A stretch of 60,643 bases of DNA, from assembly GCA_965365345.1 (NCBI GenBank), contig CBDUBH010000008.1:1-60643 (forward strand). The letters run 5' to 3'. Source of the stretch: CBDUBH01 sp965365345 (GTDB lineage Bacteria; Bacteroidota; Ignavibacteria; Ignavibacteriales; SURF-24). A program made the position numbers and the translations under genes. Below, piece after piece: positions 8,172 through 17,398 of this stretch (its first letter is position 1; each line of letters opens with the position of its first letter). A model generated the notes under the pieces. That model saw only the letters and a list, made by a program, of their open reading frames with translations, was not told the DNA's origin and made no database searches.

Positions 8172-10223
8172 TCATTTAACTCTTGTTCCGTTTTTTACGC
8201 CTTCGCCAATATTTAAAACGTTAACTCCGCCGTTCTCATTATCAACTGCCAAGATCATTCCCTGCGAAACTTCGCCCATCAATTTCGCGGGTTTTAGATT
8301 TGCAACCATTACAATTTTTTTACCGACTAAATCTTCAGGAGCGTAACTTTTTGCAATTCCGGCTAAAACTTGTCTTTTTTCAAATCCAAGATCAACTTGA
8401 AGTTTTAGAAGTTTTTCTGATTTTTCAACTTTTTCCGCTGAAATAACTGTTGCGGTTCTAAGTTGAATTTTTGTAAAATCATCAATTGTAATTTCATCAA
8501 ATTTTTCAACTTGAATTTGCGGATTTTCTTCTTCGGGTTTTCCTAATTTATTTGTTTGTTCTTCAATCACGTTATCCTCAATTTTTTGGAAAAGAATTTC
8601 GGCGGTATTTAATTTATGTCCCGCTTTTAAATTTTCATTTCCGCTTTCAAACCAATTTGTAATTTTTGCGTTCAGCATTTTGAAAATCTTTTCTGATGAA
8701 AACGGAATTACCGGTGAAAACAATTCTGCTATAGTATAAATAATATTCAGTGAAATATTAATTGTTGTAGCGCATTTTTCTTTATTTGATTTTACTGTTT
8801 TCCAAGGTTCTGAATCGTTAAAATATTTATTTCCCGCGCGTGCAAGATTCATCAATTCAAAAACGCCATCTTTAATTTTATATTTTTCAAAAAGATTTGA
8901 AATTTTTTGAGGATAATCTTTTAGAAGATTGAGCATTTCAACATCGATTTGCTCTAGATTTCCTTTTTCGGGAACAACTCCTTCAAAATGTTTGTGAGCA
9001 AAAGTGAAAGTTCTATTAATAAAATTTCCTAAAATATCTGCAAGTTCGCTGTTATTTCTTAATTGAAATTCTTTCCAGTAAAAATCAGTATCGCGAGTTT
9101 CAGGCAGATTTGCAGCCAATGTATAACGCAGCGGATCTGCAGGAAATAATTTCAGAAAGTCAATTACATCAATTCCCCAATTTCTGCTTTTACTGAATTT
9201 CTTTCCTTCAAAATTCAAAAATTCATTTGCAGGAACATTTTGCGGCAAGATATATTTTTCATTGCTTGCATCGTTCCACGCCATTAACATTGCAGGAAAA
9301 ATTATTGTGTGAAAAACCACATTGTCTTTTCCAATGAAGGCGACATATTTTGTTCCGGGATTTTGCCAATATTCTTTCCAAAGATTTTCATTTCCTTTTT
9401 GTTTTGAAAATTCTTTTGTTGCGGAAATGTAACCTAAAACTGCTTCAAACCAAACATACAAAACTTTTCCATTTGCTGAATCAAGCGGAACTTGAATTCC
9501 CCAATCCAGATCGCGCGTTACGGCTCTATCTTGTAAACCATCTTTAAACCATGATTTACAATATTGAAGAACATTTTCTTTCCAGCCAAATTTTTCATTC
9601 ATTTCTTTAACATAACTTTCCAATCTTTCCTGATATTTTCCAAGAGGAAAAAAGAAATGTGAAGTTTCTTTTAAAACCGGAGTTTCTCCCGTGATTTTAC
9701 TAACCGGATTTTTCAAACTTGCCGAATCATAAAGCGCGCCACAACTTTCGCATTCATCGCTGCGCGCCTGTTCATTTCCGCAATTAGGACAAGTTCCTTC
9801 AACATATCTATCAGGCAAAAACATCTTCGCTTTTTCATCATAAAATTGATTCGATTTTTTTTCGCTTAAAATTCCCTGGTCGTAAAAGCTCAGGAAAAAT
9901 TCTTTTGCCGTTTCGTGATGAACCGGTAAACTTGTGCGCGAATAAATATCAAAACTCATCCCGAATTTTTCAAACGCTTCTTTATTGATATTATGATAAC
10001 GGTCAATTATTTCTTTTGGAGTAACTTTTTCTTTATCAGCCGTAATTGTAATAGGAACGCCGTGTTCATCACTTCCGCAAATATAAATTATATCATCGCC
10101 TTTTAATCTTTTATAGCGAACGTAAATATCAGCCGGCAAATAAGCGCCGCTTAAATGTCCTAAATGAATCGGTCCGTTTGCGTAAGGCAAAGCCGATGTA
10201 ACAACAATTTTCTCTTTGTTCAA
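8172..10223 (-). CDS. metG: Methionyl-tRNA synthetase
   Basis: Charges tRNA-Met with methionine in the cytoplasm. It has a class I catalytic domain with HLGH near the N-terminus (PIHLGH) and the KFSKS form of KMSKS. A four-cysteine zinc knuckle (CPNCG ... CESCG) and an anticodon-binding helical domain are present. The C-terminal EMAP/Trbp111-like tRNA-binding domain (from IDDFTKIQLRTATV onward) drives dimerisation. At about 683 aa it matches the long bacterial form. No ATG exists at the N-terminus: TTG codons lie at 10229 and 10223. I prefer 10223 because AAAAGG then sits 8 nt upstream instead of 2; the protein differs by only two residues. It is divergent from the histidine kinase gene. Confidence 0.97.
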   Translation of the reverse strand: MNKEKIVVTSALPYANGPIHLGHLSGAYLPADIYVRYKRLKGDDIIYICGSDEHGVPITITADKEKVTPKEIIDRYHNINKEAFEKFGMSFDIYSRTSLPVHHETAKEFFLSFYDQGILSEKKSNQFYDEKAKMFLPDRYVEGTCPNCGNEQARSDECESCGALYDSASLKNPVSKITGETPVLKETSHFFFPLGKYQERLESYVKEMNEKFGWKENVLQYCKSWFKDGLQDRAVTRDLDWGIQVPLDSANGKVLYVWFEAVLGYISATKEFSKQKGNENLWKEYWQNPGTKYVAFIGKDNVVFHTIIFPAMLMAWNDASNEKYILPQNVPANEFLNFEGKKFSKSRNWGIDVIDFLKLFPADPLRYTLAANLPETRDTDFYWKEFQLRNNSELADILGNFINRTFTFAHKHFEGVVPEKGNLEQIDVEMLNLLKDYPQKISNLFEKYKIKDGVFELMNLARAGNKYFNDSEPWKTVKSNKEKCATTINISLNIIYTIAELFSPVIPFSSEKIFKMLNAKITNWFESGNENLKAGHKLNTAEILFQKIEDNVIEEQTNKLGKPEEENPQIQVEKFDEITIDDFTKIQLRTATVISAEKVEKSEKLLKLQVDLGFEKRQVLAGIAKSYAPEDLVGKKIVMVANLKPAKLMGEVSQGMILAVDNENGGVNVLNIGEGVKNGTRVK

Positions 10224-10478
10224 TTTCAAAACCTTTTAGAATTATTCAGTATCTTAAATAAATTATTCAATAAATATAAGAATTTTAAATATAAAACTTG
10301 ATTTTAAGTTTGGATTTTTTAATTATTATCTTAATTAAAATCCGGCCGATATAAAAATTAATTTAAAATCAAATATAATTTTTTAGGAATGTTTTTAAAC
10401 GTTATCATTTTCTAATTTCGTTTCTGTTTTTAATTCGTAAACTTTTTGTAACTACTTAAAAGGTAAAACAGAGTTTTT

Positions 10479-11696
10479 ATGTTAAATAATACATACGTTA
10501 TTGATAAAAAATTAGAGAATGAAAGTTACGATGTAAAATTTAAAGCAAAAAATGTTAATGATGAAGTTGCCGATTCAAAAAAGATTGAAAAGAAATTATT
10601 AGAATTACGAAGATTCAGACATCTCTTAGATATCGTTAACGATGCAATTTTGGTAACAGAACTTTCAAGCGGTATGATTTCCGATGTTAATCAGTCTGCT
10701 TGCAAAATGCTTGGCTATTCAAGAAGTGAATTACTTGAATGTAAAATTGTAGATTTCCTTTCCGAAAAAAATATCAAGCTTGCATTAGAAAAACTACAGA
10801 CTTATAACAAAGTAAAAAAGATCAATTACAGAATTTCAACAAAGCTTATTACAAAATTTGATGATGAAATTCCTGTTGAAGTTTCTATCAGGACTGCGGC
10901 GTTTGATAAAAAACTTTACGCAATTTTTATTGCCCGCGATGTTTCGCAAAGAATATCAGCAGAAAAGGAATTAATAAAAGCAAAAGAAATTGCGGAAAGA
11001 TCAGACAGATTAAAGACTGAATTTCTTGCACAAATCTCACATGAAATAAGAACTCCGCTAAATTCAATTTTAAGTTTGATTTCATTGCTTAAAGATGAAT
11101 TAAAAGATAAACTTCCCGAAGATCTGAATTCAAGCATAAGAATAATTGATGACGGCAGCAAAAGATTGATAAGAACAATCGAACAAATTTTAAACATGTC
11201 GCAGGTTCAAACCGGAAACATTGAGCTTGAAAAACGCCGCATAAATCTTTCCGAAGAAATTCTTGAATATCTTGCACTGGATTTTTATTCAGTTTGCAAG
11301 AAAAAAGGAATTGCGCTTGAATTTTACAATTTTTGCCAGTCGCCTGTGGTTCACGCAGATTTTGATACAGTTAATCAAATTTTCACAAACCTGATTGATA
11401 ATGCTGTAAAATATACCCATTACGGTCATGTTGAAATTAAAATTTATAATAATAATTCCGGAGAAGTTTGCGTTGATGTAAAAGATACGGGAATCGGCAT
11501 TTCGGAATTTTATCTTCCATTAATTTTTCAGCCGTTTTCCCAGGAAGAAAATTTGAAATTAAAGACAAATGAAGGAACGGGATTGGGTTTGGCAATTGTA
11601 AAAAAATTTGCTGAACTCAACAATGCTGAAATTACGGTTAGGAGTGTTAAGGGAAAAGGTTCTATTTTTACAGTGGTATTTAAAAATAAACTATAA
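10479..11696 (+). CDS. Orphan cytoplasmic PAS-domain sensor histidine kinase
   Basis: Two-component sensor kinase of 405 aa without membrane segments, so probably cytoplasmic. After a charged N-terminus it has a PAS domain (about 47-160), then a HisKA dimerisation domain with H-box SHEIRTPLNS (phosphorylated His188). The HATPase_c domain follows, with N-box QIFTNLIDNAVKYT, G1 VKDTGIGIS, F-box FQPFSQ and G2 GTGLGLAIV. All catalytic motifs look intact. No response regulator gene is adjacent; the only receiver-like gene nearby (19 kb) lacks the phosphoacceptor Asp, so the partner is elsewhere. The PAS ligand is unknown. ATG at 10479 follows AAAGGTAAAACAGAG. The gene is convergent with the acyl-CoA ligase gene, with a 30-bp palindrome between them. 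Confidence 0.93.
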   Translation: MLNNTYVIDKKLENESYDVKFKAKNVNDEVADSKKIEKKLLELRRFRHLLDIVNDAILVTELSSGMISDVNQSACKMLGYSRSELLECKIVDFLSEKNIKLALEKLQTYNKVKKINYRISTKLITKFDDEIPVEVSIRTAAFDKKLYAIFIARDVSQRISAEKELIKAKEIAERSDRLKTEFLAQISHEIRTPLNSILSLISLLKDELKDKLPEDLNSSIRIIDDGSKRLIRTIEQILNMSQVQTGNIELEKRRINLSEEILEYLALDFYSVCKKKGIALEFYNFCQSPVVHADFDTVNQIFTNLIDNAVKYTHYGHVEIKIYNNNSGEVCVDVKDTGIGISEFYLPLIFQPFSQEENLKLKTNEGTGLGLAIVKKFAELNNAEITVRSVKGKGSIFTVVFKNKL

Positions 11697-11703
11697 TAAA
11701 ATT

Positions 11704-11733
11704 TGTAGAGACGTAGCATGCTACGTCTCTACA
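11704..11733. repeat. Perfect 30-bp palindrome between convergent genes
   Basis: TGTAGAGACGTAGCA is followed directly by its reverse complement, giving 15 bp per arm with no loop. It lies between the convergent histidine kinase and acyl-CoA ligase genes, where it could act as a bidirectional terminator or be a member of a dispersed REP-like family. Similar GTAGAGACG/AGCATGCT palindromes occur in many copies in various bacterial genomes, from memory. Only one copy is in this window. Confidence 0.85.
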
Positions 11734-11760
11734 GTTTATTGTTAATTACATACTCTAAAT

Positions 11761-13584
11761 TTATTTGTCCATACCTGAGTACATTTCTTCTATCAGATCT
11801 TTATATCTTTCTTCAATTACTTTTCGTTTTAATTTCAAAGTAGGAGTAACTTCACCGCTTTCTAAGCTGAACGGCTGCGGCAATAAAACGAATTTTCTTA
11901 CACGTTCATAATTTGCAAGCTGCTTTTGAAATTTATTCAGATCTTTTTCAATTATATCGTAAACTTCTTTATTCTTAATCAGATCATCATTTGTTTTGTA
12001 ATCAATTCCGTGTGAATCTGCATATTCACGAACAGCTTCAAAATCAGGGACAATAAGCGCGCTTAAAAACATTCTTCTATCGCCTATCAAAACAAATTGT
12101 TCAATGTATTTACTTCCTAAGAATAAATTTTCAATTGGTGTTGGAGCTACATATTTTCCGCCTGAAGTTTTGAACAGATGTTTTTTTCTATCAGTAATTA
12201 CTAAAAATCCTTCAGCATCAAAAACTCCTATATCCCCGGTGTGCAGCCAGCCATCTTTTAAAACTGCATCTGTTTCTTTTTTATTTTTGTAATATCCTTG
12301 CATAATATTTGGACCGCGAGCAAGTATTTCACCATCTGGCGCAATTTTAACTTCAACTCCGGGAAAAGTTTTTCCGACGGATCCGAATTTATAATCATCA
12401 ACTCTGTTGCAGGCAATTACCGGCGAGGATTCTGTCAATCCGTATCCTTCAAGAATTTTAATTCCTACTGCTTCAAAAAAATCTCCTAATTCGCGAGGTA
12501 AAGCAGCACCGCCCGAAACGAAAAATTTTAATTTTCCGCCGGTTCTGTCACGAAGTTTTTTCAACACTAATTTATCGGCAGTTTTGTGTTTAATTATTAA
12601 AGGTAAAGTTAACTTTCCCGCTTTTTTCGCATTAACATGTGCTCTTCCGATTTCCACTGCCCAATTAAAAATTTTCTGTTTCTTTTCAGGCTGACCTTCA
12701 ACATTCTTTTTAATTTTGCTGTACATTCTTTCAAATAATCTCGGAACAGTTGTAATTATTGTCGGTTGAATCTCGATCATATTTTGAGCAACAGTTTCAA
12801 TTCCTTCTGCGTAACAAATCATTCCGCCCGCTGAAATTGCAGTGTAATATCCGGCCATTCTTTCAAAAATATGGCACAAAGGTAAAAATGATAAGAACAC
12901 ATCATCTTTGCCGAAATGAATTGCTTCGGATGCTGCCATCACATTTGATATAATATTTTTGTGAGTTAGCATTACTCCTTTCGGCTCGCCTGTTGTTCCT
13001 GATGTATAGATTATGGTGCAAAGATCATCTTCTTTAACTTGTCTAATAGAATCTTTTAAAAGCAAAGGTTTTTCTTTTTTTGTAATTTCACCGCGGTTTT
13101 GTATTTCTTTAAAAGTGTAAAGATCATTTACCTGCGGATCAAAATCCTTTTCATTTAAAATGATAATTGATTTAAGATATTTTAATTTCGATCTTACTTT
13201 TACAACTTTATTTAATTGAAATTTATTGGAAACAATTACGCTTACTGATTCTGAATCATTTAAAATATATTCGATTGAATCTGCCGTGAGCGAAGGATAA
13301 AGCGGAACATCAATACCACCTAAAGACAAAATTGCCATATCAGCAAAAACCCATTCCGGACGGTTTTCGGAAATTATGGCAACTTTATCATCTTTTTTAA
13401 TTCCCAGCGATGCTAATCCGAAAGCAAAATTTTCAGTATCAAGTTTAAATTGTTCATACGAAATGCTTACGTATTTTCCGGCGACTTTATGCTGCAGCAT
13501 TGGTTTTGCCACTGTTTTTCCGTACTCTTCGGTAAGAAGTGTAAATAGTTCGGGAATGGTTTTATACGGTCGCAATACTCCCAT
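11761..13584 (-). CDS. Long-chain fatty-acid--CoA ligase (AMP-binding, FadD15/FAA type)
   Basis: Activates long-chain fatty acids to acyl-CoA through an acyl-adenylate, for lipid synthesis or beta-oxidation; membrane-associated. The 607-aa protein carries the P-loop-like AMP-binding motif YTSGTTGEPKGVMLTH, the GYGLTESSP motif, and the DGWLHTGDIG and DRKKHLFKTSGGKYVAP motifs, all typical of the long ACSL branch. There is no signal peptide. It stands alone on the minus strand with ATG at 13584 after a GGAG SD. The upstream 358-bp region contains no gene. Chain-length preference cannot be judged from sequence alone. Confidence 0.93.
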   Translation of the reverse strand: MGVLRPYKTIPELFTLLTEEYGKTVAKPMLQHKVAGKYVSISYEQFKLDTENFAFGLASLGIKKDDKVAIISENRPEWVFADMAILSLGGIDVPLYPSLTADSIEYILNDSESVSVIVSNKFQLNKVVKVRSKLKYLKSIIILNEKDFDPQVNDLYTFKEIQNRGEITKKEKPLLLKDSIRQVKEDDLCTIIYTSGTTGEPKGVMLTHKNIISNVMAASEAIHFGKDDVFLSFLPLCHIFERMAGYYTAISAGGMICYAEGIETVAQNMIEIQPTIITTVPRLFERMYSKIKKNVEGQPEKKQKIFNWAVEIGRAHVNAKKAGKLTLPLIIKHKTADKLVLKKLRDRTGGKLKFFVSGGAALPRELGDFFEAVGIKILEGYGLTESSPVIACNRVDDYKFGSVGKTFPGVEVKIAPDGEILARGPNIMQGYYKNKKETDAVLKDGWLHTGDIGVFDAEGFLVITDRKKHLFKTSGGKYVAPTPIENLFLGSKYIEQFVLIGDRRMFLSALIVPDFEAVREYADSHGIDYKTNDDLIKNKEVYDIIEKDLNKFQKQLANYERVRKFVLLPQPFSLESGEVTPTLKLKRKVIEERYKDLIEEMYSGMDK

Positions 13585-13942
13585 TTATTCTCCTAATCTT
13601 AATGAGAAATTTAAAAATCAAAAACGTAAAAATACCTTAATTTTTATTAATAAAACAATCCGTAAATTTCTCGTTGCTTTATAATAAATTACAAAAACAT
13701 ATTATTGAATATAAACAAAAATTATTCATTTTTCATTAAATAGAAATTTCTATTTCGACTTTATTTTTTTGATTTTTTTATTTACAAAAAATATTCATTT
13801 TTAAAAACACATTTTTTTTGATCAGTAAATAAAGAATTTTATTTTTGAAAATTTCAACAATTAATTCAATTATTATTTTACGGGCAACGCAGCAAAAAAT
13901 TTATTATAATTATAGTTTGTATAAAATTATTTTGGAAGGTTG
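13585..13942. other. Gene-free divergent intergenic region
   Basis: 358 bp between the divergent acyl-CoA ligase and VTT-protein genes. It is extremely AT-rich with homopolymer runs and stop codons in all frames; I see no small gene or RNA. It must hold both promoters. Minus-strand TTGTTT with TATTTT 18 bp downstream (around 13620-13650) is a weak candidate for the ligase. A perfect 18-bp palindrome, AAATAGAAATTTCTATTT, lies at 13738-13755. GGAAGG at 13934-13939 is the SD of the rightward gene. Confidence 0.7.
13738..13755. promoter_or_regulatory. 18-bp perfect palindrome, possible operator
   Basis: AAATAGAAATTTCTATTT is fully self-complementary and lies midway in the divergent intergenic region. 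The position suits a regulator site, but at this AT content such palindromes also arise by chance. Confidence 0.3.
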
Positions 13943-14557
13943 ATGAAATCAATTCGAAAATTATATGATTGGATGCTTCATTGGGCGCAAACTCCATACG
14001 GAGCAGTTGCATTATTTTTACTTGCTTTTGCCGAAGCTTCATTTTTTCCTATTCCACCTGATGCACTTTTAATTGCGCTGGTACTTGGTGCAAGAACAAA
14101 AGCTTTCAGACTTGCTTTGATCTGTACTTTGGGTTCAGTTGCAGGTGCTCTTGCAGGTTACGCTGTCGGATATTACGCTTGGTGGGATTTAAGCGGGGGA
14201 TTTTCTCCATTGGCTCATTTTTTTTATAATAATATACCCGGATTTAACACCGATATTTTTTATAAAGTTCAGGATATGTATCAACAATGGGATTTCTGGA
14301 TAATTTTTACTGCGGGATTTACACCAATTCCGTATAAAGTTTTTACAATTACCGCCGGGGCATTTAAAGTAAGTATTCCAATGTTTATTATAGCTTCAAT
14401 AATTAGTCGCGGAGCAAGATTTTTCCTTGTTTCTTTTTTAATTTGGAAATACGGTGAGCAAATTAAATCTTTTATTGATAAATATTTTAATCTTCTTGCA
14501 ATTGCTTTTACTGTTTTGCTTGTAGGCGGATTTGTTGCGATAAAATATATTTTCTGA
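13943..14557 (+). CDS. YqaA/DedA-like VTT-domain inner-membrane protein
   Basis: Multi-pass membrane protein of the VTT (SNARE-associated/DedA) superfamily; members act as lipid scramblases or flippases, or in membrane homeostasis. Visible features are an early FAEASFFPIPPDALLIAL motif with re-entrant character, a glycine/alanine-rich helix (GSVAGALAGYAVGYYAWW), the FTAGFTPIPYKVFTITAGAF motif typical of the YqaA branch, and a C-terminal hydrophobic helix. Length is 205 aa. TTG (13940) and ATG (13943) are adjacent; I take ATG because GGAAGG at 13934-13939 abuts the TTG. It converges on transketolase and shares a strong bidirectional terminator. The exact substrate is unknown. Confidence 0.85.
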   Translation: MKSIRKLYDWMLHWAQTPYGAVALFLLAFAEASFFPIPPDALLIALVLGARTKAFRLALICTLGSVAGALAGYAVGYYAWWDLSGGFSPLAHFFYNNIPGFNTDIFYKVQDMYQQWDFWIIFTAGFTPIPYKVFTITAGAFKVSIPMFIIASIISRGARFFLVSFLIWKYGEQIKSFIDKYFNLLAIAFTVLLVGGFVAIKYIF

Positions 14558-14580
14558 TTTTTATTTGCAGAATTTATAAA

Positions 14581-14610
14581 AAAAACTCCGGAACATTTTC
14601 CGGAGTTTTT
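14581..14610. terminator. Bidirectional intrinsic terminator
   Basis: AAAAACTCCGGAA-CATT-TTCCGGAGTTTTT gives a 13-bp stem with a 4-nt loop, A-rich before and T-rich after on both strands. It lies between the convergent VTT-protein and transketolase genes and should end both transcripts. Confidence 0.9.
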
Positions 14611-14667
14611 TATTTTATATCTCAGCTGATTTTATTGAAATTATTTTGAATTAATTTAAGATCAAAT

Positions 14668-16671
14668 TTATTTTTTCAAAATTGATTTTGCAGCTTCAAT
14701 GATTTTTTCAGAAGTAAATCCGAATTTCTGCATTAAAATTTCACCCGGTGCTGAGGCTCCGAAATGTTCTAATGAAATTGAAATTCCTTTTTCACCAACA
14801 TATCTTTCCCAACCCATTTTAATTCCGGCTTCAACCGAAACTCTGGCTTTAACTTCGGGAATTAAAACAGAATTTTTATATTCATAGGATTGTTTTTCAA
14901 AAATTTGCCATGAAGGAAAACTTACAACTCTAACTTTAATTCCTTCGCTATCTAATTTTTCGGCAGCTTCCAATGCAATATGAACTTCCGAACCCGAAGC
15001 AATTAAAATAACATCAGGTGTACCTTCGGAATCTTTTAAAATATAAGCGCCTTTGTTTAAATTTTCCGCAGCAGCTAGTTTTGTTCTATCCAAAACAGGA
15101 AGATTTTGTCTTGTCAAAATTAATGCGTTTGGTGATTTTTTATTTTCAATTGCAAAAAGCCACGCAGCAACAGTTTCAGTTGCATCTGCCGGACGTATAA
15201 CATTCAAATTCGGGATTGCGCGCAATGATGCAATTTGCTCAATTGGCTGATGAGTTGGACCATCTTCACCAACTCCAATGCTATCATGAGTAAATACAAA
15301 AATTGTATGAAGTTCTGAAAGCGCTGCAATTCTTATTGCCGGACGCATATAATCAGAGAAAATCAGAAAAGTTGCGCAGTAAGGAATAATTCCGCCGTAA
15401 TAAGCCATTCCGTTTGAAATTGAACCCATTGCGTGTTCCCTGATTCCAAAATAAATATTTTTGCCTGCGTAATTTTCAGATGAAAAATCGCCGCCGTTTT
15501 TTATTAAAGTATTATTTGATGAAGCTAAATCAGCAGAACCGCCGATAAATGTCGGCAAAATTTCCGCAAGTGAATTTATAACTTTTCCTGATGCAACTCT
15601 TGTAGCTAATTTTGCTTCGGTAAACTCAGGAAGTTTTTCTTTTAGAATTTCCGAATAATTTCCGTTCATTAAATTAGTCAATAATTTTGCATCATCCGGA
15701 AATTCTTTTTTGTAATTTTCAAAAAGTTGATTCCATTCTGATTCAAATTTTTCACCATTATCTTTTACAACTTTGAAATTTTCTTTTACTTCTTCAGGAA
15801 CATAAAATTCTTTTTCTTCATCCCAACCGAAAAATCTTTTTGTAGCTTTTACTTCATCAACGCCAAGCGGAGCACCATGAGCAGAAGATTTATCCTGCTT
15901 GTTCGGGCTTCCGTAACCGATAGAAGTTTTTGTGATTACAAATACCGGTTTTTCTTTTTCCGCAAAAGCTTCATTTATAATTTTATCAACTTCATCTAAA
16001 TTATTTACATCCTGAATATCCAGAACATGCCAACCGTAAGCTTCAAATCTTTTTCTCACATCTTCTGAAAATGAAAGATCTGTTCCGCCATCAATCGTAA
16101 TTTTGTTGTTATCGTAAAAAACTATCAGATCATTTAATTTCAAATGTCCCGCAATTGATGAGGCTTCATGTGAAATTCCTTCCATTAAATCGCCATCGCT
16201 TGCAATCACATAAACTTTATGATCAAAAAGTTTATAATTTTCTTTATTGAATTTTGCAGCTAAATATTTTTTCGCCATTACCATTCCAACCGCGTTTGCA
16301 ATTCCTTGCCCCAACGGACCGGTTGTGGTTTCAACTCCCGGAGTATATCTGTATTCAGGATGTCCCGGAGTTTTGCTTCCGAGTTGTCTGAAGTTTTTTA
16401 AATCTTCTAGCGAAACATCGTATCCTGTAAGATGTAGCAAACTATATAAAAGCATGCTTCCATGTCCGGCAGAAAGTACAAATCTATCTCTGTTCCACCA
16501 TTCAGGATTTACAGGATTGTGTTTTATGAAATTTCTGAAAAGTTTATAACCGAGCGGAGCAGTTCCCATCGGCATTCCGGGATGACCCGAATTTGCCTTT
16601 TGAACTGCGTCAATTGATAACATTCTGATCGTGTTGATGCTTAATTCATCAATCTTATTGATTGCTGACAT
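14668..16671 (-). CDS. tkt: Transketolase
   Basis: Thiamin-diphosphate enzyme moving two-carbon ketol units between sugar phosphates in the non-oxidative pentose phosphate pathway. The 667-aa length is standard for the full-length bacterial enzyme. Visible motifs are GHPGMPMGTAPLGY near the N-terminus, the ThDP/Mg-binding GDGDLMEGISHEA ... NN motif, the transketolase signature FGIREHAMGSI in the pyrimidine domain, and a C-terminal domain ending with LEHFGASAPGEIL. It is monocistronic, with terminator 14581-14610 downstream and a probable promoter 34 bp upstream. ATG at 16671 with GGAAGG upstream. Confidence 0.98.
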   Translation of the reverse strand: MSAINKIDELSINTIRMLSIDAVQKANSGHPGMPMGTAPLGYKLFRNFIKHNPVNPEWWNRDRFVLSAGHGSMLLYSLLHLTGYDVSLEDLKNFRQLGSKTPGHPEYRYTPGVETTTGPLGQGIANAVGMVMAKKYLAAKFNKENYKLFDHKVYVIASDGDLMEGISHEASSIAGHLKLNDLIVFYDNNKITIDGGTDLSFSEDVRKRFEAYGWHVLDIQDVNNLDEVDKIINEAFAEKEKPVFVITKTSIGYGSPNKQDKSSAHGAPLGVDEVKATKRFFGWDEEKEFYVPEEVKENFKVVKDNGEKFESEWNQLFENYKKEFPDDAKLLTNLMNGNYSEILKEKLPEFTEAKLATRVASGKVINSLAEILPTFIGGSADLASSNNTLIKNGGDFSSENYAGKNIYFGIREHAMGSISNGMAYYGGIIPYCATFLIFSDYMRPAIRIAALSELHTIFVFTHDSIGVGEDGPTHQPIEQIASLRAIPNLNVIRPADATETVAAWLFAIENKKSPNALILTRQNLPVLDRTKLAAAENLNKGAYILKDSEGTPDVILIASGSEVHIALEAAEKLDSEGIKVRVVSFPSWQIFEKQSYEYKNSVLIPEVKARVSVEAGIKMGWERYVGEKGISISLEHFGASAPGEILMQKFGFTSEKIIEAAKSILKK

Positions 16672-16704
16672 TGCCTTTCCTTCCGTTGAATAATTTAATT
16701 CCTA

Positions 16705-16733
16705 AATATACTTTATTCTTAATCAAATTTGAA
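16705..16733 (-). promoter_or_regulatory. Candidate promoter of transketolase
   Basis: Minus strand TTCAAA (16728-16733), 17-bp spacer, TATATT (16705-16710) followed by TAG. The -10 context TATATTTAG is identical to that of the rpsL promoter. The -35 is weaker. The rest of the 292-bp gap up to 16964 is AT-rich with no gene. Confidence 0.5.
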
Positions 16734-16963
16734 CCTTTTATTTTTAAGAAATTTTAGCAAATTAAAATATTTAGTCTATAAAAATTTTTGAAAAAATTTT
16801 TTACTATTTTTGGTCAATTATTTTTATAAAATAAGAAAATTAAATTTTATGAATTGCTTTTTGGGATGCGTTTTTTGAAATGAATTTAAAAATTTTCTTT
16901 TAAAAGAGATTTTAAAAAGTTTTGTAAAATTTTAATTTCACATTTAAAAAATTTATAATTCTT

Positions 16964-17296
16964 TTAATACTCTCCCATAATTTCACCATCAACAACGGGA
17001 GTTACACATATCAACGGATTTTCCGGAATTCTGAAACTTGAAAAAATTTCTTCAAAAAGTTCAAAATGTTTTCCCTGTTTTTCAAGTTTAGCAAATTTTT
17101 CGTATGAAAGAAATTCACCTTTATCATTTTGCGGCGCATCAAAATTAACTGCGCTTTGAAAATCGGATTTTGCGCGGCGTTTCAAAAATTCAATTTTGTT
17201 ATCATCGCCGCCTTCCATTTCGTAACCTTTTGCTTTAAAGCCTGTAACAAAATTATTTTCAATTATAAGATAAATATTTAAGATTATTTCGAGCAT
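16964..17296 (-). CDS. Small hypothetical protein
   Basis: 110 codons, ATG at 17296 without a clear SD. The composition looks protein-like: charged, with FLKRRAKSDFQSAVNFDAP in the middle and a C-terminal FRIPENPLICVTPVVDGEIMGEY. No signal peptide, membrane segment or known motif is recognised; the first 20 residues are hydrophobic but interrupted by charged and polar residues. It sits between the fumC terminator and transketolase, so it is probably its own unit. It may be a lineage-specific protein or a remnant of a larger one. Function unknown. Confidence 0.5.
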   Translation of the reverse strand: MLEIILNIYLIIENNFVTGFKAKGYEMEGGDDNKIEFLKRRAKSDFQSAVNFDAPQNDKGEFLSYEKFAKLEKQGKHFELFEEIFSSFRIPENPLICVTPVVDGEIMGEY

Positions 17297-17361
17297 TTTT
17301 TTGAACTTGATTTGTTTGAAAATCAGATTTGCAATTTAATTTAACTCTATTTAAAAATTTC

Positions 17362-17385
17362 AGTGCCGCACATTTGCGCGGCACT
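17362..17385 (-). terminator. Intrinsic terminator after fumC
   Basis: AGTGCCGC...GCGGCACT forms an 8-bp GC-rich stem with an 8-nt loop, 13 nt after the fumC stop. On the minus strand it is followed by a T-rich GAAATTTTTA stretch. Confidence 0.75.
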
Positions 17386-17398
17386 TTATATTATTTTG

